From an uncultured Eubacteriales bacterium (GTDB taxonomy: Bacteria > Bacillota > Clostridia > Oscillospirales > Acutalibacteraceae), in NCBI GenBank assembly GCA_900317025.1, contig ONFG01000001.1, positions 57,620 to 121,619 of the forward strand: a stretch of DNA of 64,000 nucleotides, in the 5' to 3' direction. Shown here piece after piece: positions 37,662-45,920 of this stretch. How positions within the stretch are numbered: position 1 is the first letter of the stretch; the number at the start of each line of letters is the position of its first letter. A program made the position numbers and the translations under genes. Below the pieces are notes generated by a model that saw only the letters and a list, made by a program, of their open reading frames with translations, made no database searches and had not been told where the DNA came from.

Positions 37662-37697
37662 GGGAGAAGCACCTCGGTACTTCTCCCCTATTTTTTT
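37662..37697. terminator. Bidirectional terminator between spo0A and the beta-CASP gene
   Basis: GGGAGAAG, 10-nt loop, CTTCTCCC. The plus-strand tail is ATTTTTTT; the minus-strand tail is TTTGTTCTG. Confidence 0.85.
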
Positions 37698-37717
37698 ATA
37701 ATTCAAATTATCAGCGC

Positions 37718-39316
37718 TTACTTGCGCTCCCACTTGTTGCAAAGCTCGTTGATCTGGTCGGCAAATTTCGCGATATCCTTGTTGGCGCAGCCGCGGTTTT
37801 GCTCGATAACCTCCATCAAGCGCTTGCCCGCCATAACGAGTCGGTCGAAAACAGCCTTCGCCCGCTTGTTCGGACGCTGCTTCAGCTTTACCGTATTGCC
37901 GAACTTCAAACACCTGAAATCTATGAGATCGTACTGGGTGCCGCTATATGGCGCTGTTGCGGGTATCGCGAGGCGGTGAACGATCGTTTGCGCAAACTCG
38001 TCGCATACGGTATCGTTGCCGTGGTTGACGAAAACCATTTCGGGACGGTTCTGAAGGTGCTCGAGCCAGTCGAGCAGCATATTCATATCGGCGTGACCGC
38101 TTATGCCGTCCATTTTTGCGATCTCGGCGTTGACCATTATCTCCTCGCCGAAGAGCTTCACGGTGTGGGCGCCATCAAGCAGCACCCTGCCGAGCGTTCC
38201 CTCCGCCTGGTAGCCGACGAAGAGGATCGTCGATTCGCTTCGCCACAGATTGTGCTTCAGATGGTGACGAATACGCCCTGCCTCGCACATTCCGCTTGCC
38301 GAGAGAATGACCTTCGGCGTCGGGTCGGCGTTTATAGCGACGGAATCCTCCGTTGTGACGGAGAGGTTGAGATTCGGGAACTTTATCGGGTCTATGCCGT
38401 CCCTGAGCAGCTCGCGCGTTTCGTCGTCGCAGTAGTCGTACATATCCTCGTTGTAGATATTGGTCGCTTCAACGGCGAGCGGGCTGTCTACCCATACGGG
38501 AAAGTTGCCGAACTTACTCAGAAGCCCTCTGTCTTTGATCTCTCGGATAATATATAGCATCTCCTGCGTTCTACCGACGGCAAATGACGGGATAACGACG
38601 TTGCCGCCGCGCTCGAAGGTGCGGTAGATTATCTCGATGAGCTGGCTTACGTAGTCCATGCGCGCGCCGTGAAGCCTGTTGCCGTAAGTCGACTCAATAA
38701 CGACGTAATCGGCGTAGTCGGGCTTCTGCGGATTTTTGATAAGCGGGCGGTCGACGTTTCCGACGTCGCCGGAGAAAAGGATGACCTTGCGTTCCATGCC
38801 CTCGGTTATCGTGATCTCGATCGACGCGGAGCCGAGAAGATGACCGGCGTCAATAAACTTTACCGATACGCCGCCCGCGATCGGTATATTCTCGTTGTAG
38901 CGGCAGGATCTGAAATGCTCCATACACCTTTCGGCGTCCCTGATTGTGTAGAGCGGCGTATACTCGATGCCGCCGGAGCGCTTCGACTTCCTGTTTTTCC
39001 ACTCGGCCTCCATCTCCTGAATATGAGCCGAATCGACGAGCATTATTGAGCAGAGCTTCGTCGTTGCGTCGGTGGCGTAGATATTGCCGCGAAAGCCGCC
39101 CGAGCAGAGAAGCGGCAGCTTACCGGAGTGGTCGATGTGAGCGTGGGTCAGCAGCACAAAGTCAACGCTGCCGGGCGACACGGGCAGATCGCAGTTTTCG
39201 TAAAGGTCTGCGCCCTGTTCCATGCCGCAGTCGACCAGGAATTTAAGCTCCCCCGTCTCGATCAGCGTACACGAACCGGTGACCTCATGGGCAGCGCCCA
39301 GAAATGTTATCTTCAT
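37718..39316 (-). CDS. Beta-CASP metallo-beta-lactamase-fold RNA hydrolase
   Basis: Zinc-dependent nuclease-like enzyme, 532 residues. HAHIDHSG (His58, His60, Asp62, His63), AGHLLGSA and SGDVGN are the MBL metal motifs; VIPSFAVGRTQEML, SASGMCEAGR and the terminal NHGN..ISGHAD set are the beta-CASP motifs of RNA-processing members (Ysh1/CPSF73-like). The ATG at 39316 has AGGAAG 9 nt upstream; one two codons earlier is possible. A hairpin GGGAGA/TCTCCC lies in its leader (about 39335-39358). Confidence 0.9.
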   Translation of the reverse strand: MKITFLGAAHEVTGSCTLIETGELKFLVDCGMEQGADLYENCDLPVSPGSVDFVLLTHAHIDHSGKLPLLCSGGFRGNIYATDATTKLCSIMLVDSAHIQEMEAEWKNRKSKRSGGIEYTPLYTIRDAERCMEHFRSCRYNENIPIAGGVSVKFIDAGHLLGSASIEITITEGMERKVILFSGDVGNVDRPLIKNPQKPDYADYVVIESTYGNRLHGARMDYVSQLIEIIYRTFERGGNVVIPSFAVGRTQEMLYIIREIKDRGLLSKFGNFPVWVDSPLAVEATNIYNEDMYDYCDDETRELLRDGIDPIKFPNLNLSVTTEDSVAINADPTPKVILSASGMCEAGRIRHHLKHNLWRSESTILFVGYQAEGTLGRVLLDGAHTVKLFGEEIMVNAEIAKMDGISGHADMNMLLDWLEHLQNRPEMVFVNHGNDTVCDEFAQTIVHRLAIPATAPYSGTQYDLIDFRCLKFGNTVKLKQRPNKRAKAVFDRLVMAGKRLMEVIEQNRGCANKDIAKFADQINELCNKWERK

Positions 39317-39468
39317 AAACATTCACTTCCTAACAGGGAGAAAGCGGACGCCGTCTCCCATATGCAGTATACTTTTCAGTGAAAATTAATACTGAAAGCT
39401 TAAGATTTGATAATAGTTGCTCAAACGCAGCGCGTTTTTCTTGTGATCTTCCGATCGGAAGAATACTC

Positions 39469-42400
39469 TTACATCATAAGGCTCTTTCTGAGAACGGCAA
39501 GGGCGTCGGCGGAATCGACCGCACCGTCGCCGTTGATGTCTGCTGTTTCGAGCGACATATCGTCTTCCGTCGGGAAGCCGACGGAGTAGCGCAGGATACT
39601 GAGCGCGTCGGACGAATCGAGGCAGCCGTCGCCGTTTACATCGCCGAGAAGCCCCTTTGAGACGGTAATCTCAAACGAAGCCGTTTTGCCGTCGTAGGAG
39701 ACCTCTACCTTCTGAACGCCGGGCGTCGAGACATCGTAACCGCCAAGAGTTACCTGCGACGTTACGTCTCTTGCGCTGCCGTCGGTGAAGTATGCCGTTA
39801 CTGTCATGCCGTCGAGAACAAGTTCCTCGCCGAGGCTGTAAGATAGTTTTTCGGGAGGCGTCAGCTCGAGCCTTGAAACCGCAGCCTCGCCATCGCTCTG
39901 AGGTCTTACAGAAATATTCACCGTAAAGCGCTCGCTGAATCCGGAGTACTCGACCGTAACGGCGCGTTCGCCTTCCGAGGAGGCGTCAAAGCCGCTTATC
40001 TTCGCCTTTGAGGTGACGTCGGCGGTGGTGTCGTTGGAGTAAACCGCCTCGACCTTCATTCCGGAGGTATCGAGCGCGTCGCCGACGTAGTAGGAAAGCC
40101 TGCCCGGAGGCGTAAGAGAGATGCCGGTTATCGAATAATCGCTTCTCGTGAAGAGGCAGTTGCCCTTAAAGCTGCCGTAAACGACCGTTACAAGCGTATC
40201 GTTAAGGCTGTTGAGGTCAATATCTGCGACATCGGTCACGTCGATCCTCTCGCCGTTTGAATAGCGCGCGATCACCCTGATCTCATTGTAAGGGATCTCC
40301 TCGCCCTTTGCGTACTGCGTCTTCTCCGGGGGGACAACGTCGATGCCGATAAGCTCGGCGTCGCCGACCGTTACGGTGAAGCTCTGTCTCATCCCATCGT
40401 AAGCTGCCGTTATCGTCTTCTCGCCGGGCGTTTTGCTGTCAAAGCCCGAAAGCTCTGTTTTGTCGGTAACATCGACCGATGTGCCATCGGAGTAATTCGC
40501 GATAACGCTCATTCCCGATGTGCTGAAAACGTCGCCGATGTAGTATTCGCTCTTTAACGGCGGCGTGAGAATAACGCTCAGGAGAACGACGCTGGCGTCT
40601 CTGCTGACGGTAACCTCAAACTGATCAGTCATCGTACCGTAGCGGACCATTACCGTTTGTTTTCCGGGGAGCGTGCCGTCAAAGCCTGTGATCGTCACTC
40701 TCTGGGTTATGTTCTGAGAGGTGCCGTTGGAGTAGCGCGCGATGACCGCCATGCCGTCGGGGTTAAAGGACTCACCGAAGCTGTACTCCGTCTTAGCGGG
40801 AAGCTGCTTTACGGAGATGCTCTCAAGCGAAACGTCGGAAACGTAGACCTTGAACTCCGCGGTAAGGCCGCCGAACTCTACGGTGATCGTCTTTTCGCCC
40901 GGGGTCGCGCTGTCAAAGCCGGTAAGCTGCGCCTGGTTCGTGACGAACGTCGAGGTACCGCCCGTGTAGCTTGCGATAACGATAAGCCCCTCCAGACTTA
41001 GCTCGTCGCCCATATAATACTGGGCTTTGATCGGCGGGGTAACGCTGAGAGAGCTGATGTCCAGCCCAATCACGACTACCGTAAACTCCGAGGTAAGACC
41101 GCCGTAGCTTACCTTTACGACCTTCTCTCCGGGGACAGACGTATCCGGCTCCGAGATCTGCACCTGCTTCGTAACGATCGAGGCGGTGCCGTTTGTATAG
41201 CTTACCGTTACCGTCATGCCCTCAGTGCTGAGCTTCTCGCCGACGAAGTACTCCGTCTTCTCGGGCGGCGTTACGGTGAGCGATGCAATGTCGATATTGT
41301 AGACCGTTATCTCGAAGCTTGATTTCTTGCCGCCGAACGAAACGTTTACTGTATGAGTGCCGACCTTTGAGGTATCCGCGCCGGAAAGCACCGCCTGCTG
41401 AGTGACGTTCTCGGAGACGCCGCTCGAATAGTTGGCGGTAACGCTCAGACCGTCTGCGCTGAATGCGTCGCCGACGTAGTATTCAAGGAGCGACGGCGGC
41501 AGCACCGTGATGCTCACGAGACTTGTACCCGAGACAGTAACGGTAAACGACGCGGACCGGTTGCCGTAGGAAACGATGATCGTGTATTCGCCGGGAGCCG
41601 TGGAGTCGAAGCCCGCAGTGACGGCAGCCTCGGTAACGATCGCGGAAGTACCGTTTGAATAATGAGCCGTCAATACCATACCCGAAACATCAAGCTCGTC
41701 ACCCGTGAAATACTCCGTTCTGTCGGGCGGCGTCACGCTGACGCTCTCAAGGACGACATCATGTACAATGATGTCAAACTCAGCCGCAGCAGCGCCGTAG
41801 GAGACCGTTACTCTCTGAGCGCCCGTATTCATCGAATCGAAGCCCGTAAGCTCCGCCTGCTCCGTTACGTCCAGCTTTTCGCCGTTTGAATAAGCAGCGG
41901 TAACAGTCATTCCGGCGGTTATGAGCGAATCGCCCTTGTAATACTCCGTTCTTTCAGGCGGCGTTACGGTGATCCCCGTAAGCTTTATCTCGGTCACGGT
42001 AACCTCGAAGGAAACGAGCTTGCCGCCGTAGGTGACCTTGACGTTCTTCTTGCCTGCCGAGGAGCTGTCAAAACCGGAAAGCTCCGCCTGCTTTGTAACA
42101 TCGTCAAAGCTTCCGTCGGAGTAGGAGGCGGTCACTCTCAGCCCCGTCTTGTCGAGCGCGTCGCCCTCATAATATTCCGTTTTTGACGGAGGCGTTACCG
42201 TGATGCCGGTAAGGTTCACCTCGTTGACGGTGATCTCGTAGGATGCCGTTTTATCGCCGTAGGAGACGGTGATCGTCTGCTTGCCGGGCTTCGAGCCGTC
42301 AAAGCCCGAGGTCTTCACGCTCGAGGTTACGTCTCTCGAGGTATTGTTCTCATAATGTGCGACAACGGTTACACCTGCAAAGGAGAATTCGTCGCCGACG

Positions 42401-45400
42401 TAATAGCTCGTTTTTGCGCTGCCAAGGCTTATGCGAAGGTCGGTCAGAGCCGGAGCCTTGATGGTTACGGTAAACTCTGCCTTCGACGAGCCGTAAACCG
42501 CTGTTACGGTCTGCTTGCCCTCGAAGGCGCTCGAGAAGCCCGTATAGCCGACGCTTGAGGAAACGTCTTTCTTGCTGCCGTCGTTGTAGGAGGCGGTTAC
42601 GACGATCCCCGTTTTGTCGAACTTATCGCCGACGAAGTAGTCAAGCCTTGCGTTTGTTGTGGAAACTGTGATGCCGGTTACGGAAGCGTCGGTCACGTCG
42701 ACGTTGAACTGCGCGGTGCAGCCATCGAACGATACGGTGACGGTCTGGCTGCCCGCCTTTGACGGATCGTAGCCGTTCACAGTGACCTTGGAGGTCACGT
42801 TCTGCGTCGTTCCGTTGTTGTATGCCGCTTCGATCTTCATGCCCGAGGTATCGAGGTTTTCGCCGGTGAAGTAGGCTGTCTTTGTCGGGAGGCTTTTAAG
42901 GACGATGCCCGTTACCTTCAGCGATTCGACGTTTACCGTGAAGCTGGGTGAGGAACCGCTGAAGCCGTCCATTGTGATTGTTATCGTCTTTGCGCCGGGC
43001 GTCGAGGTGTTGAAGGCGCTGTACTTAACGCCGGCAGTTGCGTCGAACGTTTTGCCGCTGTTGTACGTTCCGGTGACCTTGATTCCGGTGGTGTCGAGCG
43101 TGGTATCGCCGACGTAGTACGTCTTTTTCGTTGGCCGGGAGGTGAGGTCTAGCTTTACGACCGCAAGCGCATTGACGTTTATCTCGAAGTAAGTCGAAGC
43201 GCTCGTATTGTCGGTCGACGTTACCGTGATGCGCTGGGTGCCTGTTTTGCCGCTTGTAAATCCGCTGTATGTTACCCTGCTCGTCGCGTCGAACGTTTTG
43301 CCGCTGTTGTACGTTCCGGTAACCTTAATTCCGGAGGTGTCGAGCGTCTTATCGTCTGCGAAATAGATTTTCTTAGCGGGCTGCGTCTCAATGACGATTC
43401 CCGTTACGCTGAGGGAATTCACGTTTACCTCAAAGTAAGTCGAAACGCTTGTGTTGTCGGTCGATGTTACCGTGATGCGCTGGGTGCCTGTTTTGCCGCT
43501 CGTAAATCCGCTGTACGTTACCTTGCTCGTCGCGTCGAACGTTTTGCCGCTGTTGTACGTTCCGGTAAGCTTTATGCCGGAAGTGTCGAGCGTCTTATCG
43601 TCGGGGTAATACGTCTTTTTTGTCGGTTGGTTCGTAATGACAAGCCCCGTTACCTCGATCGGCGTTACGGTGATCTCGAAGCAGGTCGAAACGTCCATGT
43701 TGTCGGTCGACGTTACAGTAATGCGCTGTGTGCCTGTTTTCCCCGTCGGGAACGCGCTGTATTTTACCCTGCTCGTCGCGTCGAACGTTTTGCCGCTGTT
43801 GTATGTTCCGGTAACTTTGATTCCGGAGGTATCAAGCGCTGTGTCGTCGGAAAAATACGTCGTTTTAGACGGATTTGCCGTCACGGAGAGCGACGATACG
43901 GCTATCTCCTCTATCGTTATATTGAAATACGTTGTGATGCCGGTGTTCTCGGTCGAGGTCACAGTGATCTGCCGGGTGCCTGTCTTGCCGGCGGGGAATG
44001 AGCCGAAGGTCACCTTGCCTGTAGCGTCGTAAGTCTCGCCTGTGTTGTACGTTCCGGTAACCTTTATACCGGCGGTGTTGAGAGTGGTGTCGTCGGTGAA
44101 GTACCTCGTCTTCGTCGGCTGAGTCGTCACGGCTATGGAGGCAAGCGCCTTCGCTTCGATATAGATATCAAAGTAATCGGCAGCGCTTGTATTGTCGGTC
44201 GACGTTACCGTAATGCGCTGTGTGCCTGTCTTGCCCGTCGGGAACGCGCTGTAGGTAACTTTATTGGTCGCGTCGAACGTTGCGCCGGTGTTGTACGTTC
44301 CGGTGATCTTGATACCGGCGGTGCTGAGCGTTGTCTCGTTCGGCAGGTAATTTGTCTTTGTCGGGTTCGTTTTTACTTCGATCTTTGTTACCGTCAGAGG
44401 TTCTATGTAGATATCAAAGTAATCGGCAGCGCTTGTATTGTCGGTCGACGTTACCGTGATGCGCTGAGTGCCTGTCTTGCCTGTGGGGAACGCGCTGTAG
44501 GTGACTTTATTGGTCGCGTCAAACGTCTCCCCGGTGTTGTACGTTCCGGTGATCTTTATACCGGCGGTGCTGAGCGTTGTCTCGTTCGGCAGGTAATTTG
44601 TCTTTGTCGGATTCGTTTTTACCTCGATCTTTGTTACCGTCTTCACGGCAGGTGCATTGATCGTTATCTCGAACGACGTCTTTGCGGAGGAGTTCTCTGT
44701 TGAGGTGAGGGTCACGGTCTGCGCGCCTGTTTTGCCTGTCGGGTATGCACTTACGCTGAACTTGTTCCGAGGAAGTACTGCCATTGTCTCGTCGGTATAT
44801 GTGGCGGTGACCTCCAGCCCGGCAAGGTCAAAAGAGGTATCGGTCGACTCATATGTAAGCTTTGTCGGCAGCTTTGAGACCGTAAGCTTTTCGACTCGGT
44901 TGTCAACAAGGCTGATCCTGAAATAGTTCGACGAAAAAAGAAATACTCCGTTGAAGGTAAAAAATGCGTATTCCGTCAGCGTATCGTCTATATCGGTAAA
45001 CTGGACCTCGTTCGTTACGTCAAGCACGCTGCCGTCAGACATCGTCGCCTTTACGACGGCGCCCGACGGGTCTATCTGCGTCGTTCCCTTGACGTAGGTC
45101 AGCTTATCGGGGTTCTTCTCGATCTTCAGAGATTTAGGCGTTGCTAGCTGTTCGATCCGGATATCGAGCTTCGACGCGGGGATATCGTTCTGATATTTGT
45201 CGTAGAATTCGTCGGCTACGAGCTTTATAGTCTTGCTTGCGGAAGTGCTGTTCAGGTTCGTAACGACGATCCTAACAAGCTCGGTCTTCTTCGTGAACGT
45301 GTAGCCGTTTGAAGCGTCACACAGGAGTGTACCCATAGCCTGGGTGCCGTCGTAGTTGAAATCGCCGTTGAACGTGGTCACGCCAACCGAGTCGCCGACC

Positions 45401-45645
45401 GACCATGTGGCGCTTTTTGCGGTGACGTTTCCACCAAGACCGGTAAGCCTGAAGGAAAGCCCCTGCACGTTCACGCCGGAATCTATCGAGATAACGGCGC
45501 AAACGGAGCTTTGCCCATCAAGCGTTACCGCTGCCTGCTGGGTGTTGCCCGAGATAGCGGGGGCAGTTGCCGCGAACGCCGACAGCGGCAGGCAGGTCAG
45601 TATCATCAATATTGTCAGTAATATAGCAGTCAGTTTTTTTAACAT
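39469..45645 (-). CDS. Giant secreted protein: cohesin-like domain, about 23 Ig-like repeats, C-terminal dockerin
   Basis: 2058 residues. Signal peptide 1-25 (LPLSAFAA cut site). Residues about 26-165 look like a cohesin/carbohydrate-module beta-sandwich (AAVTLDGQSSVCAVISI; GTLLCDASNG). From about 172 to 1995 come about 23 units of 70-83 residues of bacterial Ig-like type, each with a YxxGD..T(S/A)G motif; units 3-9 share TSTDNTS..YF, later units share VSYGGKTASFEITV. Residues 1997-2058 are a type I dockerin with two calcium loops (DVNGDGCLDSSDAL, DINGDGAVDSADAL). It is likely exported and attached through a partner's cohesin. No sortase motif or catalytic domain is present. GGAGGG lies 8 nt before the ATG. 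Confidence 0.93.
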   Translation of the reverse strand: MLKKLTAILLTILMILTCLPLSAFAATAPAISGNTQQAAVTLDGQSSVCAVISIDSGVNVQGLSFRLTGLGGNVTAKSATWSVGDSVGVTTFNGDFNYDGTQAMGTLLCDASNGYTFTKKTELVRIVVTNLNSTSASKTIKLVADEFYDKYQNDIPASKLDIRIEQLATPKSLKIEKNPDKLTYVKGTTQIDPSGAVVKATMSDGSVLDVTNEVQFTDIDDTLTEYAFFTFNGVFLFSSNYFRISLVDNRVEKLTVSKLPTKLTYESTDTSFDLAGLEVTATYTDETMAVLPRNKFSVSAYPTGKTGAQTVTLTSTENSSAKTSFEITINAPAVKTVTKIEVKTNPTKTNYLPNETTLSTAGIKITGTYNTGETFDATNKVTYSAFPTGKTGTQRITVTSTDNTSAADYFDIYIEPLTVTKIEVKTNPTKTNYLPNETTLSTAGIKITGTYNTGATFDATNKVTYSAFPTGKTGTQRITVTSTDNTSAADYFDIYIEAKALASIAVTTQPTKTRYFTDDTTLNTAGIKVTGTYNTGETYDATGKVTFGSFPAGKTGTRQITVTSTENTGITTYFNITIEEIAVSSLSVTANPSKTTYFSDDTALDTSGIKVTGTYNSGKTFDATSRVKYSAFPTGKTGTQRITVTSTDNMDVSTCFEITVTPIEVTGLVITNQPTKKTYYPDDKTLDTSGIKLTGTYNSGKTFDATSKVTYSGFTSGKTGTQRITVTSTDNTSVSTYFEVNVNSLSVTGIVIETQPAKKIYFADDKTLDTSGIKVTGTYNSGKTFDATSRVTYSGFTSGKTGTQRITVTSTDNTSASTYFEINVNALAVVKLDLTSRPTKKTYYVGDTTLDTTGIKVTGTYNSGKTFDATAGVKYSAFNTSTPGAKTITITMDGFSGSSPSFTVNVESLKVTGIVLKSLPTKTAYFTGENLDTSGMKIEAAYNNGTTQNVTSKVTVNGYDPSKAGSQTVTVSFDGCTAQFNVDVTDASVTGITVSTTNARLDYFVGDKFDKTGIVVTASYNDGSKKDVSSSVGYTGFSSAFEGKQTVTAVYGSSKAEFTVTIKAPALTDLRISLGSAKTSYYVGDEFSFAGVTVVAHYENNTSRDVTSSVKTSGFDGSKPGKQTITVSYGDKTASYEITVNEVNLTGITVTPPSKTEYYEGDALDKTGLRVTASYSDGSFDDVTKQAELSGFDSSSAGKKNVKVTYGGKLVSFEVTVTEIKLTGITVTPPERTEYYKGDSLITAGMTVTAAYSNGEKLDVTEQAELTGFDSMNTGAQRVTVSYGAAAAEFDIIVHDVVLESVSVTPPDRTEYFTGDELDVSGMVLTAHYSNGTSAIVTEAAVTAGFDSTAPGEYTIIVSYGNRSASFTVTVSGTSLVSITVLPPSLLEYYVGDAFSADGLSVTANYSSGVSENVTQQAVLSGADTSKVGTHTVNVSFGGKKSSFEITVYNIDIASLTVTPPEKTEYFVGEKLSTEGMTVTVSYTNGTASIVTKQVQISEPDTSVPGEKVVKVSYGGLTSEFTVVVIGLDISSLSVTPPIKAQYYMGDELSLEGLIVIASYTGGTSTFVTNQAQLTGFDSATPGEKTITVEFGGLTAEFKVYVSDVSLESISVKQLPAKTEYSFGESFNPDGMAVIARYSNGTSQNITQRVTITGFDGTLPGKQTVMVRYGTMTDQFEVTVSRDASVVLLSVILTPPLKSEYYIGDVFSTSGMSVIANYSDGTSVDVTDKTELSGFDSKTPGEKTITAAYDGMRQSFTVTVGDAELIGIDVVPPEKTQYAKGEEIPYNEIRVIARYSNGERIDVTDVADIDLNSLNDTLVTVVYGSFKGNCLFTRSDYSITGISLTPPGRLSYYVGDALDTSGMKVEAVYSNDTTADVTSKAKISGFDASSEGERAVTVEYSGFSERFTVNISVRPQSDGEAAVSRLELTPPEKLSYSLGEELVLDGMTVTAYFTDGSARDVTSQVTLGGYDVSTPGVQKVEVSYDGKTASFEITVSKGLLGDVNGDGCLDSSDALSILRYSVGFPTEDDMSLETADINGDGAVDSADALAVLRKSLMM
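44152..44643 (-). repeat. Near-identical tandem 246-bp repeat inside the Ig-repeat gene
   Basis: Ig units 3 and 4 share 77 residues with a single difference (Glu/Ala) and nearly identical DNA, while other units differ much more. This marks a recent duplication or gene conversion. Units 7 and 8 are a second similar pair. Confidence 0.8.
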
Positions 45646-45676
45646 ATGGCTATCCCTCCGCGTTTTATATGGTATT

Positions 45677-45705
45677 ATTTTAACACAACGAAGGAATTTT
45701 GTAAA
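45677..45705 (-). promoter_or_regulatory. Promoter of the Ig-repeat/dockerin gene
   Basis: Minus strand TTTACA, 17 bp, TAAAAT, about 25 bp before the ribosome site. Confidence 0.7.
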
Positions 45706-45793
45706 TATTCAACACTGAATTTGTTGTTTGTCATCATTAAAAATATGCACTTGTCACAATCGCCTGCCAAGATTTTTATACAATACACACTAA

Positions 45794-45920
45794 TACTAAT
45801 TTCAAATTAGATGCTTTAATTTAAATGCACGCGCTGCGCACGCTGATGCCGCGCAAAGCGCGTCATCCCGTCTTATACAAGCTCAAACGCGTCTGCGGCG
45901 CTATAAAAAGCTTTTTAATT
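45794..45920 (-). repeat. Repeat family B, copy 3
   Basis: A 127-bp copy with the AT stem and GC-rich centre complete. The end nearest feoB stops at AGCTTTTTAATT and lacks the last terminal bases. The element overlaps the feoB TAA stop codon, as copy 1 does with ligA. Confidence 0.8.

Noticed and set aside
37649-38557. 302-codon plus frame opposite the beta-CASP gene
   Set aside because: Antisense shadow; the minus frame has full metallo-hydrolase motifs.
44000-45000. CRISPR-like regular repeats in the 39-46 kb region
   Set aside because: The periodicity is about 225-250 bp and in frame; it encodes Ig-like domains, not short repeats with spacers.
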